A stretch of 64,000 nucleotides of DNA from Photobacterium angustum (GCF_003026365.1 NZ_PYOM01000016.1:60250-124249), one strand, 5' to 3'; positions 28,903 through 38,518 are shown, counted from the stretch's first letter. Notes: generated by a model from the sequence alone, not told the origin. Program-made: numbers and translations.

Positions 28903-30264
28903 TTATAAGAAAATACTTAATGTTGCAGCAATTGTGAAGGCAATTGTACCTAGAAGGGTTTCCATTACCGTCCACGTTTTTAGGGTTGTTTTCTCATCCA
29001 TATCTAGCAGTTTACCTACTAGCCAGAATCCTGAATCGTTGAAGTGAGATAACACGGTTGCGCCCGATGCAATTGCAATCACGATGAAACATAAATCTAA
29101 AGCACTTAGACCTGTTGTTGCCGCAACCATAGGTGCAATCAGCGCAGCTGTTGTAGTTAGAGCAACCGTTGCTGAACCTTGCGCTACACGTAACGCTGTT
29201 GAAACTAAGAATGCTGCCACAATCACTGGCATACCAGTATCAGACATTAAGTTAGCTAGCGCGTCACCAATACCACTTGCACGTAGTACGCCACCGAACA
29301 TACCACCAGCACCCGTTACAAGAATAACGGCACAGATTGGCGCAAGTGAATCACCACATAGCTTTTCAAGTTTTGCCATGCCGTAATTTTTAGAGAACAG
29401 TGCTAAACAGAACAACAAGGTGATCATCAATGCGATAGGTGTTTTACCCAACATACGTAAGGCATTAACCCACGTTGCCTCACCGTTTACCACACCCATT
29501 ACTGTTAGTGTGTGTAGACCCGTGTCCATAAAGATAAGCACTAAAGGCATTAACAAAATAACAAGAACTGTTGAGAACTTAGGTAAGTTGTTTTCGTCAA
29601 TCACTTCTTGTGTTGCCAAGAAAGCTTGTGGCAAAGGAAGATTAAATCTTTCACCCGCCCATAATCCGTAAAGGTAAGCACCTAGGTACCAAGTCGGCAG
29701 TGCAATCAACAAACCAACAATGGTTAATAAACCAATATTTGCTCCCAGTAATTCACTTGCAGCAACAGGACCTGGGTGTGGCGGCAAGAATGCGTGCATC
29801 ACTGCAAAAGCACCAGCAACAGGTAGCGCGTACTTAATTGTTGAGCCACCAAATTGTTTAGCAACACTAAACAAAATAGGCATCATGACCATTAACCCTG
29901 CATCGAAGAAGATTGGAAAACCAAACAACAGCGACGCAACACCTAACGCAAAAGGTGCTCTTTCAGGGCCAAACCTACCAATTAAGGTATCCGCTAGTAC
30001 TTTAGCGCCCCCTGTTACTTCAAGAATTCGCCCTATCATAGTACCTAGACCGACAAGCAGAGCAACAGAGGCTAATGTGCCTCCAAAGCCTGACATCATA
30101 GTAGGTACAACTTGATCAGCATTTACACCAGTTACTACTGCTGTAATAAAACTCACTAAAGTTAAAGCTAGGAAAGCATGTAACTTAAATTTCATTATTA
30201 GTATTAATAACAATAAGATAGAACATGCTGCGATGAACAATAAGTAGGTTGGGTCTAACGTCAT
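28903..30264 (-). CDS. GntP-family gluconate permease
   Basis: Inner-membrane gluconate:H+ symporter of the GntP family, about 12 membrane segments in 453 residues. ATG 30264 has GGAGAG seven bases upstream; an in-frame TTG at 30282 overlaps that site and is less likely. Family stretches are GFGGTLASVALLVGLGTMIG, FFDAGLMVMMPILFSVAK, LPPHPGPVAASELLGANIG and LSHFNDSGFWLVGKLLDM. It is divergent from gntK-edd-eda with GntR operators in between, so the substrate is very probably gluconate. Whether it is best called gntT, gntU or gntP cannot be told. Confidence 0.93.
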   Translation of the reverse strand: MTLDPTYLLFIAACSILLLLILIMKFKLHAFLALTLVSFITAVVTGVNADQVVPTMMSGFGGTLASVALLVGLGTMIGRILEVTGGAKVLADTLIGRFGPERAPFALGVASLLFGFPIFFDAGLMVMMPILFSVAKQFGGSTIKYALPVAGAFAVMHAFLPPHPGPVAASELLGANIGLLTIVGLLIALPTWYLGAYLYGLWAGERFNLPLPQAFLATQEVIDENNLPKFSTVLVILLMPLVLIFMDTGLHTLTVMGVVNGEATWVNALRMLGKTPIALMITLLFCLALFSKNYGMAKLEKLCGDSLAPICAVILVTGAGGMFGGVLRASGIGDALANLMSDTGMPVIVAAFLVSTALRVAQGSATVALTTTAALIAPMVAATTGLSALDLCFIVIAIASGATVLSHFNDSGFWLVGKLLDMDEKTTLKTWTVMETLLGTIAFTIAATLSIFL

Positions 30265-30340
30265 ACAGGATCTCTCCAGCAAAAAAGAATGTTTTATTCC
30301 GTTGTGAATATTTTTATTGTGAGTATCTTCACAACGCTCA

Positions 30341-30370
30341 ATGTTACGGGTAACATGTTACCCGTAACAT
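30341..30370. promoter_or_regulatory. two overlapping GntR operators
   Basis: ATGTTACGGGTAACAT (30341-30356) and ATGTTACCCGTAACAT (30355-30370) are two 16-bp palindromes sharing an AT, and each fits the GntR operator ATGTTA-N4-TAACAT. Together they form one 30-bp palindrome. They sit between the divergent permease and gntK genes, so one element can control both directions. Confidence 0.9.
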
Positions 30371-30427
30371 GGTAACTTACAAGAAAATAGAACAACTGAA
30401 GTTCAAAAGTGAGATAGAGGTTAAAAA

Positions 30428-30940
30428 ATGGCAGGTCAAAGCATAATTGTAATGGGGGTATGTGGTTGCGGGAAATCTACGATTGGTGAAGGTATCGCCC
30501 ACAGCTTAAATGCAAAGTTCATCGATGGTGATGATTTACACCCAAGAGCTAACATCCAAAAAATGGCCAGTGGAACACCATTGAACGATACCGATCGTGA
30601 ACCTTGGTTAGAGCGTATTCGTGATGCCGCTTATAGCATCGAGAATAAAAACGAAGTTGGGATCATTGTTTGTTCAGCCTTAAAAAGGAAATACCGCGAT
30701 CAGATCCGTGAAGGCAATAAAAAAGTTTCGTTTATCTTCTTAGATGGCGATCGTGAATTGATCCTTGAACGAATGCGTGCCCGTAAAGGTCATTTTATGC
30801 GTGACACCATGTTAACTAGCCAACTTGAAACTCTTGAACGTCCAGTTGATGAGATGGATGTGTTCACTGTCTCTATCGATGGTTCTATTAACGAAATTAT
30901 TGAAGATGCTGTTCAGAAATTACGTGAGGCAAATCTATGA
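30428..30940 (+). CDS. gntK: gluconokinase
   Basis: Phosphorylates gluconate to 6-phosphogluconate. It has 170 residues, with P-loop VMGVCGCGKSTIGEG (about 8-22), DGDDLHPRANIQKMASGTPLND and LKRKYRDQIRE. It overlaps edd by 4 bp (ATGA), indicating coupled translation, and lies behind the GntR operators. Confidence 0.97.
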   Translation: MAGQSIIVMGVCGCGKSTIGEGIAHSLNAKFIDGDDLHPRANIQKMASGTPLNDTDREPWLERIRDAAYSIENKNEVGIIVCSALKRKYRDQIREGNKKVSFIFLDGDRELILERMRARKGHFMRDTMLTSQLETLERPVDEMDVFTVSIDGSINEIIEDAVQKLREANL

Positions 30941-32727
30941 ATCCGATTATTTCAGCCGTTACCGAGCGCATAAAAGCAAGAAGTGCTGAAAGTTATCCGC
31001 AATGGTTAGCCATGACCAAAGAAATGGAACAAGCGGGTAAAGGCCGTAGCCAACTTTCTTGCGGTAATTTAGCTCACGTTGTTGCCGCTAATTGCGCCCA
31101 AGAAAAATCAGCGATTTTAGATTTTCTGCATGCCAACATTGCTATCGTCAGTGGCTACAATGACATGCTAAGTGCTCACCAGCCTTATAAGTATTACCCA
31201 GACATTATTGCAAAAGCGCTGGCGGAATACGGTCATACTAGCCAAGTCGCTGGTTGTGTTCCAGCTATGTGTGACGGTATTACTCAAGGTCAACCGGGCA
31301 TGGAAATGTCGCTGTTTTCTCGTGATATTGTCGCCCAAGCAACGGCTATTACCTTAAGCCATAACGCTTTTGATGCCACATTGCTATTAAGCATCTGCGA
31401 CAAAATCGCCCCGGGGCAATTAATCGGTGCATTATCTTTTGCGCACCTTCCAACAGCATTCGTGCCAGTTGGACCTATGGGTACAGGGATCAGCAATGAT
31501 GAAAAGGTTAATGTTCGTCAACAATATGCCGCTGGTGAAGTCGATTCCGCTGCGCTATTAACCATGGAATGCCAAGCATACCACTCACCGGGGACTTGTA
31601 CGTTTTATGGCACTGCGAATACTAACCAACTTATTTTAGAAGCTATGGGCTTAATGCTACCGGGCTCTGCGTTTGTGCCACCGACAAGCGAACTACGAAA
31701 AGTATTAACTGAAGAAACCGCTTGTCTTATTGCTGCGGCAGCAAATCAGCAATCAAGCCAATACCGCCCTCTTTATGAAGTAATGACGGCAGAAAGTTTG
31801 GTGAATGGTTTAGTGGCATGGTTAGCCTCAGGTGGAAGTACTAACCATAGCTTACATATGGTGGCGATTGCTCGTAGTGCGGGCATTATTTTAACATGGG
31901 ATGACATTAGTGATTTATCTGATGTGGTTCCTTTATTGGTGCGCATGTACCCGAATGGGCCTGCTGATATTAATGCTTTCCAGCAAGCAGGTGGCGTACC
32001 AACATTAATGAAAACATTGCACCAACGCGGGCTACTCAATACCAATGTGAAAACGGCGTTTGGTGAATTTACTGATCAAATGACCACGCCAAGCTTACAA
32101 GATGGCAAACTGGTATGGTCGCCTTGTGCAGACTCAACAGATAGTGATGTTATTTGTACACCCGAGATCACTTTTAACCCGACAGGTGGCTTAAAAGTAT
32201 TAAAGGGAAATATTGGTACATCGGTGATTAAAGTGTCTGCGGTTGCAAAACAGCATCAACATATTACAGCACCGGCGAAAGTATTCCGTTGCCAAAACGA
32301 GGTTGAAAAAGCCTATAAACAAGGTTTGTTAGATCAAGATGCGATTATTGTTGTGACCCATAACGGACCTGCAGCAAATGGTATGCCTGAACTTCACAAA
32401 TTAATGCCAATTTTAGGTAATATCCAAAAGAAAGGATATCAAGTCGCATTGGTTACCGACGGTCGCTTATCAGGTGCGTCAGGCAAAATTCCTGCTGCAA
32501 TCCATATTACGCCAGAAGCACTACGTGGTGGTGCAATAGGTTTAATTAGAGATGGCGATGTGGTGGAATTAAATGCGATCACAGGTGAGCTAACGGTTAA
32601 CGCTGATCTTACAGCTCGTAGCGCACCGATTGAAAACGACATACCTGCATTTACCTTTGGTCGTAACTTATTCGCCAATTTACGCAAGCAAGTTTCAAGT
32701 GCCGATACTGGCGCCACTATTTTTTAA
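30937..32727 (+). CDS. edd: phosphogluconate dehydratase
   Basis: First committed enzyme of the Entner-Doudoroff pathway, turning 6-phosphogluconate into KDPG with an iron-sulfur cluster. The 596 residues carry the IlvD/Edd blocks VSGYNDMLSAHQPYKYYPD, GCVPAMCDGITQGQPGMEMS, CHSP-like YHSPGTCTFYGTANTNQ, LASGGSTNHSLHMVAIA and DGRLSGASGKIPAAIH. The cluster cysteines lie in the first and third of these. It is in operon with gntK and eda. Confidence 0.97.
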   Translation: MNPIISAVTERIKARSAESYPQWLAMTKEMEQAGKGRSQLSCGNLAHVVAANCAQEKSAILDFLHANIAIVSGYNDMLSAHQPYKYYPDIIAKALAEYGHTSQVAGCVPAMCDGITQGQPGMEMSLFSRDIVAQATAITLSHNAFDATLLLSICDKIAPGQLIGALSFAHLPTAFVPVGPMGTGISNDEKVNVRQQYAAGEVDSAALLTMECQAYHSPGTCTFYGTANTNQLILEAMGLMLPGSAFVPPTSELRKVLTEETACLIAAAANQQSSQYRPLYEVMTAESLVNGLVAWLASGGSTNHSLHMVAIARSAGIILTWDDISDLSDVVPLLVRMYPNGPADINAFQQAGGVPTLMKTLHQRGLLNTNVKTAFGEFTDQMTTPSLQDGKLVWSPCADSTDSDVICTPEITFNPTGGLKVLKGNIGTSVIKVSAVAKQHQHITAPAKVFRCQNEVEKAYKQGLLDQDAIIVVTHNGPAANGMPELHKLMPILGNIQKKGYQVALVTDGRLSGASGKIPAAIHITPEALRGGAIGLIRDGDVVELNAITGELTVNADLTARSAPIENDIPAFTFGRNLFANLRKQVSSADTGATIF

Positions 32728-32749
32728 GTTATTGGATAGGAAGAAAAAT

Positions 32750-33388
32750 ATGAATACTTGGCAAGTTAATCCACAAGATGTGTTTGCCGCATCGCCAGTT
32801 GTACCTGTAATGATCATTGAACGCGTAGAAGACGCTGTTCCTATGGCACAAGCACTAAAAAATGGTGGTATCACGGTATTTGAAATTACCCTTCGTACGC
32901 CTGTTGCTCTTGATGCTATTCGTGCGATTGCGGAAGCGATGCCTGATGCGATGGTTGGAGCTGGAACAGTACTTACCTGCGAGCAGTATGACGCTGCAGT
33001 TGAAGCTGGCGCAAAATTTGTGATTTCTCCAGGAATGACACCTAAGTTACTTAGCTATGCAAAATCTGGCACCGCACCTTTAATTCCAGGTGTGAGTACG
33101 CCATCAGAAATCATGCAAGCATTAGAGCTTGGCTACCAGCAATTAAAATTCTTCCCTGCAGAAGCGAATGGTGGTGCTAAAGCTCTTGCCGCTATTGCTG
33201 CGCCATTACCACAAGTACAATTCTGCCCAACGGGCGGCATTAGTCCAGCAAACGTTGATCAGTACAAAGCGGTAAAATGTGTTGCTACAGTTGGTGGTTC
33301 TTGGATGCTACCTAAAGATTTGATTGATAATGGTAAGTGGGAAGAAATCACCAAACTTTCTCAAGAGGCGGTAGCGCTATTAGCGTAA
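32750..33388 (+). CDS. eda: KDPG/KHG aldolase
   Basis: Cleaves KDPG to pyruvate and glyceraldehyde-3-phosphate. It has 212 residues from ATG 32750, with AGGAAG eight bases upstream; a longer frame from 32630 overlaps edd and is not used. Schiff-base lysine is in YQQLKFFPAEANGG, and the catalytic Glu is in FEITLRTPVALDAIR. VGAGTVLTCEQYDAAVEAGA is also typical. It is the last gene of gntK-edd-eda. Confidence 0.97.
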   Translation: MNTWQVNPQDVFAASPVVPVMIIERVEDAVPMAQALKNGGITVFEITLRTPVALDAIRAIAEAMPDAMVGAGTVLTCEQYDAAVEAGAKFVISPGMTPKLLSYAKSGTAPLIPGVSTPSEIMQALELGYQQLKFFPAEANGGAKALAAIAAPLPQVQFCPTGGISPANVDQYKAVKCVATVGGSWMLPKDLIDNGKWEEITKLSQEAVALLA

Positions 33389-33438
33389 TGCTAAATCAAT
33401 CAGTGATTAATAAATAAAGATTGATGAATAAATGCAGG

Positions 33439-33471
33439 CAGCGCACGAGACTCTCGTGCGCTGTTTTTTTT
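33439..33471 (+). terminator. terminator of gntK-edd-eda
   Basis: A perfect 11-bp stem CAGCGCACGAG / CTCGTGCGCTG with a 3-nt loop is followed by eight T. Confidence 0.95.
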
Positions 33472-33472
33472 A

Positions 33473-34501
33473 TTACTTACTTTCTACTTTGGGCTTTCCT
33501 AAGCTATCGCCTAAATACAAGCTATAACCAATATCTTGAATAGGATTAGCCACTTTCTTTCCCGCTAATTTCTTCAATAATAATGTCGCTGCTGCAGCAC
33601 CAATTTCTTCACGCGGTGTATTCACACTCGCAAGCGTCGGTGAAATCGCTTTACCAATATCTAAGGCGTTATAACCTGCAATGGCTACCTGACTTGGAAT
33701 GGCAACATTGTGCTCTTGGCAATGCATCATAGCGCCAATCGCTAAGTCATCATTGGTACAAAATACAGCATCTAACTCTGGGTGTTGCGCGAGAGCTTGA
33801 CGCATTAATTCTCGTCCTTGAGTAAAGCTCGAGTGCTCTTCTGTCGAGACAATACGAGGCGTTAGTCCTTTTGCTTCCATCGCTTTAATATAGCCGTCAC
33901 AACGCAATTGGGTACGGCGATCTAATCGCGCAGCGAAATAAACGATATTACAGCGTCCGTATTCAATCATCTTAGAGACTAAATCAAATGCAGCCTGTTG
34001 GTGATCCAACCCTACCGCCATATCAATTGGGTGTTCAGGCAAATCAATCGTTTCTACCACAGGAATAGCCGCAGCATTGATCATCTTATAACTGCGTTCG
34101 CTGTGAATACTTTCAGTCAAAATCAAACCATCAACATGGTAAGACAATAACGAAGCAATCTTCTCTTCTTCCTCTTCCGCACTGTAGCCATAGTGGGTGA
34201 TCAGGGTTTGATAACCTTCTTTTTTAGTTACCGATTCAATCCCTTGTAATAAAGAAGCAAACACTTGGTTAGATAACGATGGCAGTAAGATCCCAATCGC
34301 CTTACTGTTACGATTCGATAAAATATCAGGCGCACGACTAGCGACATAACCAAGCTCTTCCACCACTACCGCGATTTTTTCTCGTGTGCTTTCAGCCACA
34401 GAGCTAGGATCACGCAAATAACGACTCACCGTCATTTTTGTTACTCCCACCTGTTTTGCAACATCATTTAATGTGGGACGGTGTTTCGGTTTGGTTGTCA
34501 T
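33473..34501 (-). CDS. gntR: LacI-family gluconate repressor GntR
   Basis: 342-residue repressor. The N-terminal HTH (TLNDVAKQVGVTKMTVSRYL, about 10-29) is followed by the hinge ESTREKIAVVVEELGYVASR. The effector domain is of the periplasmic-binding type, with SKAIGILLPSLSNQVFASLL, typical of GntR. It is convergent with eda at the far end of the locus. The matching operators lie before gntK, so it very probably represses both the permease and gntK-edd-eda until gluconate is present. Confidence 0.93.
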   Translation of the reverse strand: MTTKPKHRPTLNDVAKQVGVTKMTVSRYLRDPSSVAESTREKIAVVVEELGYVASRAPDILSNRNSKAIGILLPSLSNQVFASLLQGIESVTKKEGYQTLITHYGYSAEEEEEKIASLLSYHVDGLILTESIHSERSYKMINAAAIPVVETIDLPEHPIDMAVGLDHQQAAFDLVSKMIEYGRCNIVYFAARLDRRTQLRCDGYIKAMEAKGLTPRIVSTEEHSSFTQGRELMRQALAQHPELDAVFCTNDDLAIGAMMHCQEHNVAIPSQVAIAGYNALDIGKAISPTLASVNTPREEIGAAAATLLLKKLAGKKVANPIQDIGYSLYLGDSLGKPKVESK

Positions 34502-34779
34502 TAGTCTGTCCTGACGATGAGATGAAGAAAATAAAATGCGATAGACGTAGATTATGAGGTAAATCTAATAGCAGCAACTATTTATCTGTAAATTCATCAC
34601 TATTAGATTGTTTACACCCCGCCTTAAAAGCGATTTTACAGAATGTAATTATTGCAAAAAAGAAAAAACTCAATGAGAAAAGTGGCACTTAGGTCACGAA
34701 AAACGTAAAATCCCGCCTTAACTTTGTATCACTAGGTGATACGAACTGATCTGGAATCAGAATAAGAGAATATAGAGCA

Positions 34780-36171
34780 ATGTTTAAACCAGAATTACTT
34801 TCACCTGCAGGCAGCCTTAAAAACATGCGTTACGCATTTGCCTACGGCGCTGATGCCGTTTATGCAGGTCAACCTCGCTACAGTCTTCGTGTTCGTAACA
34901 ACGAGTTCAACCACGAAAACCTAAAGATTGGTATTGATGAAGCACATGCTCAAGGTAAAAAGCTATATGTGGTATGTAATATTCAACCGCATAACTCAAA
35001 GCTAAAAACCTTCATTCGCGATCTTAAACCAATCGTAGAAATGGGCCCTGACGCACTTATCATGTCAGATCCAGGTCTTATTATGATGGTTCGTGAAGCA
35101 TTCCCTGAGGTTGTTATTCACCTGTCAGTTCAAGCCAATGCGGTTAACTGGGCAACAGTGAAATTCTGGGCTAGCCAAGGTGTTGAGCGTGTAATTCTAT
35201 CTCGTGAACTTTCACTAGAAGAAATCGAAGAAATTCGTGAGCATTGCCCTAACACTGAACTAGAAATCTTCGTTCACGGTGCTCTTTGCATGGCTTACTC
35301 TGGTCGCTGCCTACTTTCTGGTTACATCAACAAGCGCGATCCAAACCAAGGCACATGTACGAATGCTTGCCGTTGGGAATATAAAACAGAGAAAGCAACT
35401 GAAAACGATGCAGGTCAGATCGTTGAAGTGCAAGATGCAGCAGCGGTTCAAATGCAAGACGCTGAACGTCCAGACAATACACTTGGCCTAGGCAAACCAA
35501 CAGATGAAGTTGTACTACTGAGTGAATCTCACCGCCCTGAAGAAAAAATGGCGGCATTTGAAGATGAGCATGGTACTTACATCATGAACTCAAAAGATCT
35601 TCGTGCTGTTCAACACGTTGAGCGTCTAACTAAGATGGGTGTTCACTCACTGAAGATTGAAGGCCGTACTAAGTCGTTCTACTACTGTGCTCGAACTGCG
35701 CAAGTTTACCGTAAAGCGATTGATGATGCCGTTGCAGGTAAACCATTTGATGATTCACTAATGGGCACATTAGAAAGCTTAGCGCACCGTGGTTACACTG
35801 AAGGTTTCCTACGTCGTCACACCCATGACACGTACCAAAACTATGACTACGGTTACTCAATTTCTGATTCTCAACAATTTGTTGGTGAGTTCACAGGTAA
35901 ACGCCGTGGCGATCTTGCGGAAGTTGAAGTGAAGAACAAGTTCGTTGTTGGTGATAGCCTTGAAGTAATGACACCAAAAGGTAACGTTATCTTCAACCTT
36001 GAGACAATGGAAAACCGTAAGTCTGAAGTAATTGATGACGCGAAAGGTAATGGTCACTTCGTATTTATCCCTGTACCTGCAGATATGGATCTTGATTTTG
36101 GTCTGTTAATGCGTAACTTGAGTAATGGCGAAGATACACGTAACCCTCACGCTCCTAAAGACGGTAAATAA
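34780..36171 (+). CDS. trhP: tRNA uridine 5-hydroxylation protein TrhP (peptidase U32 family)
   Basis: 463-residue U32-family protein, also known as YegQ. In E. coli it helps to form 5-hydroxyuridine at position 34 of tRNAs. N-terminal blocks are PELLSPAGSLKNMRYAFAYG, ADAVYAGQPRYSLRVRNNEF and LIMSDPGLIMMVRE. The conserved cysteine cluster HGALCMAYSGRCLLSGY plus GTCTNACRWEY suggests iron-sulfur binding. A YfhL-type ferredoxin gene starts 5 bp after its stop codon, which suggests an electron donor (inference). Confidence 0.93.
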   Translation: MFKPELLSPAGSLKNMRYAFAYGADAVYAGQPRYSLRVRNNEFNHENLKIGIDEAHAQGKKLYVVCNIQPHNSKLKTFIRDLKPIVEMGPDALIMSDPGLIMMVREAFPEVVIHLSVQANAVNWATVKFWASQGVERVILSRELSLEEIEEIREHCPNTELEIFVHGALCMAYSGRCLLSGYINKRDPNQGTCTNACRWEYKTEKATENDAGQIVEVQDAAAVQMQDAERPDNTLGLGKPTDEVVLLSESHRPEEKMAAFEDEHGTYIMNSKDLRAVQHVERLTKMGVHSLKIEGRTKSFYYCARTAQVYRKAIDDAVAGKPFDDSLMGTLESLAHRGYTEGFLRRHTHDTYQNYDYGYSISDSQQFVGEFTGKRRGDLAEVEVKNKFVVGDSLEVMTPKGNVIFNLETMENRKSEVIDDAKGNGHFVFIPVPADMDLDFGLLMRNLSNGEDTRNPHAPKDGK

Positions 36172-36176
36172 GCACT

Positions 36177-36431
36177 ATGGCACTGCTCATTACAAGCAAA
36201 TGCATTAACTGCGACATGTGTGATCCTGAATGCCCTAACGAGGCAATCACCATGGGTGATAGCATCTATGAAATAAACCCAGATCGCTGTACTGAATGTA
36301 AAGGGCATTACGACAAGCCAACCTGTCAGTCGGTTTGTCCAATCACCAACTGCATTATTACCGATCCTGATCATGTTGAATCTGACGATGAACTATTAGA
36401 AAAGTTTGTTACCTTACAAGGTCTTGCTTAG
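36177..36431 (+). CDS. yfhL: YfhL-type 2[4Fe-4S] ferredoxin
   Basis: 84-residue ferredoxin with two cluster motifs: CINCDMCDPECP (C9, C12, C15, C19) and CTECKGHYDKPTCQSVCP (about 38-55), in which a loop sits between the second and third Cys. This is the Alvin-type arrangement of YfhL. The gap of 5 bp to trhP implies one operon, and a role in the same tRNA modification is plausible. Confidence 0.93.
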   Translation: MALLITSKCINCDMCDPECPNEAITMGDSIYEINPDRCTECKGHYDKPTCQSVCPITNCIITDPDHVESDDELLEKFVTLQGLA

Positions 36432-36459
36432 TTCTTATTCGAGCCAACCATCAGACAAT

Positions 36460-36486
36460 AAAAAAGCGCCTTGCGGCGCTTTTTTT
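36460..36486 (+). terminator. terminator after trhP-yfhL
   Basis: AAAAAAGCGCC / GGCGCTTTTTT with a 4-nt loop; both sides have A/T runs, so it may act in both directions between convergent genes. Confidence 0.93.
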
Positions 36487-36514
36487 GTACCTATACACAG
36501 TTAATTTAGCAAAA

Positions 36515-37345
36515 TTAACTGTTAAGAAGCACCTTACACTGAGCAGGTAACACTGGCTTAGGTTTTGGTTTTGGCTTATCCGCCGGTTTGCTTGGCTCAG
36601 GCTTTTTAAAAACTGGTGACCATGAGGCTAACTCTTTACCACAGCCATCACCTGGTGGTGGTGGGGTTTGTGGCTCACAGTAAGTACTGCCTTCAGGACA
36701 GTTTAAACGGACATGGAAATGGTAGTAATGACCAAACCAAGGACGGACTTTACGTAACCAATCACGATCTTTCCATTCCGTTTTACAAAGCTGCTCTTTG
36801 ATCACAGGATGAACGAATATACGGGCGACACGATCATCACTTGCCGCAAGCTGGATCAAATGTGCTTGCTTACTGCTCCAGTTCTTTTCGATGATTTTGT
36901 AATTTTTCACATCGACCATAGGCAGAGCTGAAACTGTTTTTAGATCTTTCTGTGATAACGGTTTTTCCGGAATACGTAACCAAATATCCGCATCCAAGCC
37001 TGTTTGGTGGCTCGCGTGACCTGACGAAAAGCGCCCACCACGAGGCATCGCAATATCTCCCACCAGCACATTACCAATTTTCAGTTGCTGTGCGGTTTTC
37101 ATTAGCTCTTTTAAGAAAGTGATTGTTTCAGGGTTACCATAATAACGGCCGCGTTCAGCACGGATCACTTGATAACCATCACCTTCCAGTGGCAGTGCTT
37201 CCGCACCAGCTAAACACCCATTCGAGTATGAGCCGATAGACATTGACTCACCTGATGTTGGTGTTTTTACTTTTTCCCATGGTGTTGCCATCACGCTCGC
37301 ACTTGAAGCTACAAATAACAACCCTGTTAATATTTTCCCTAACAC
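36515..37345 (-). CDS. mepA: penicillin-insensitive murein endopeptidase MepA
   Basis: Periplasmic zinc LAS-type peptidase that cuts D-Ala-mDAP crosslinks in peptidoglycan. In 276 residues, a signal peptide (about 1-20, cleavage after VMA) precedes the domain. Zinc ligands H113 and D120 are in SSGHASHQTGLDADIW, with a further His in YYHFHVRLNCP near the C-terminus. The Pro/Lys-rich tail (SKPADKPKPKPKP) ends in a short Cys-containing stretch. Confidence 0.96.
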   Translation of the reverse strand: MLGKILTGLLFVASSASVMATPWEKVKTPTSGESMSIGSYSNGCLAGAEALPLEGDGYQVIRAERGRYYGNPETITFLKELMKTAQQLKIGNVLVGDIAMPRGGRFSSGHASHQTGLDADIWLRIPEKPLSQKDLKTVSALPMVDVKNYKIIEKNWSSKQAHLIQLAASDDRVARIFVHPVIKEQLCKTEWKDRDWLRKVRPWFGHYYHFHVRLNCPEGSTYCEPQTPPPPGDGCGKELASWSPVFKKPEPSKPADKPKPKPKPVLPAQCKVLLNS

Positions 37346-37670
37346 AACTTATTCCTAATTATGATGAACAAACAAATCATAGCCTATACGTTTTAATGAC
37401 TCCAATAAAATCATACTGTTAATCGTTTATAATTCACGGTTATAACAATATTTATATATAATCTATAATTAGAAAATTAAATAAGAATGATTCTCTTATA
37501 CAAATAATATTAAAGCGTATTATTGGTTTTTATAAGTCAGTATTTGTTACTTTTACTTATTTAACATGATTATTACTGATTAATGGAAATATAAATAAAG
37601 CAAAGATTAACGTTATAAGCGCCTTATTTAATTTATAAAACATCTAGCTTTTTTATTTTATGAAATATAT
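37346..37670. other. intergenic region with a Fur-like sequence
   Basis: 325 bp of very AT-rich DNA between mepA and fdhD. At 37480-37498, AATAAGAATGATTCTCTTA agrees with the Vibrio Fur pattern at most positions, but base composition makes chance likely. No open frame or terminator-bearing small RNA was seen. Confidence 0.3.
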
Positions 37671-38498
37671 TTAATTTATTATTCTATGTTTATTTGTATA
37701 AATAGTAGCCCTGCCTTCTCGACAAAAACCTATTAATGTTAATCCAGATTCTTCAGCTAAATTAATCGCTAACGCTGTAGGTGCTGATACTGCAAATAAT
37801 ATCTCCACACCGACAGATGTTGCCTTTTGCACTATTTCGTAACTAGCACGACTGGTAATTAAGATTGCACCTTTGGTAAGTTGCGAATATTTTGCACGAG
37901 CGCCTATTAACTTATCTAGCGCCACATGACGGCCAACATCTTCATAAATCGCCGCTAATTCACCGTGTTCATTTAACCATACGGCAGCATGGGTACAACC
38001 CGTACGGTTAGCGAGTTCCTGATTCTCATACAAAAAATTAAGAGATTGATTAATAACAGAAAGATACATTTTTTGTGTATCAGGAACCGTATTTACAGGC
38101 TTCATTGCTTGCTTTAAATGTTCAATACCACACAACCCACAACCGGTTCTTCCTACCAGTTGTCGACGCTGATCTTTAAGCATCATAAAAGCACGATTTT
38201 GTAATTCTATATAAACTTCTATCCCCTCTTTACTACTTTTTACATCAATATTTTTTATTTCTTTAATATTGTTAATAATTCTTTCAGATAATGAAAAACC
38301 AATTGCGAAGTTTTCTAGATTTGATGGGGTTGCCATCATTACTGCATGAGATATTCCATTATAAATAAGCGCAATGGGAACTTCTTCTGCAATAAAGTCT
38401 TCACATTCTATTTTTATTCCGTTCTTATATTTAATTATTTCATGAACAGAATATTCCTGATGCTCTATATATTCATCAGTAATTAAACAACTAGACAT
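37671..38498 (-). CDS. fdhD: formate dehydrogenase accessory sulfurtransferase FdhD
   Basis: Delivers sulfur to the molybdenum cofactor of formate dehydrogenase. In 275 residues the active CxxC is C120/C123 in VGRTGCGLCG, aligned with E. coli C121/C124. EDVGRHVALDKLIG and LITSRASYEIVQKA are family blocks. It is divergent from the formate dehydrogenase alpha gene by 101 bp, which fits its role. Confidence 0.95.
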   Translation of the reverse strand: MSSCLITDEYIEHQEYSVHEIIKYKNGIKIECEDFIAEEVPIALIYNGISHAVMMATPSNLENFAIGFSLSERIINNIKEIKNIDVKSSKEGIEVYIELQNRAFMMLKDQRRQLVGRTGCGLCGIEHLKQAMKPVNTVPDTQKMYLSVINQSLNFLYENQELANRTGCTHAAVWLNEHGELAAIYEDVGRHVALDKLIGARAKYSQLTKGAILITSRASYEIVQKATSVGVEILFAVSAPTALAINLAEESGLTLIGFCREGRATIYTNKHRIIN

Positions 38499-38518
38499 TT
38501 ATTATTTCACACAAAAAT

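Noticed and set aside
32630..32749. Longer Eda starting inside edd
   Set aside because: The ATG at 32750 has a good ribosome-binding site and matches the family start; the extra 40 residues are a shadow of edd.
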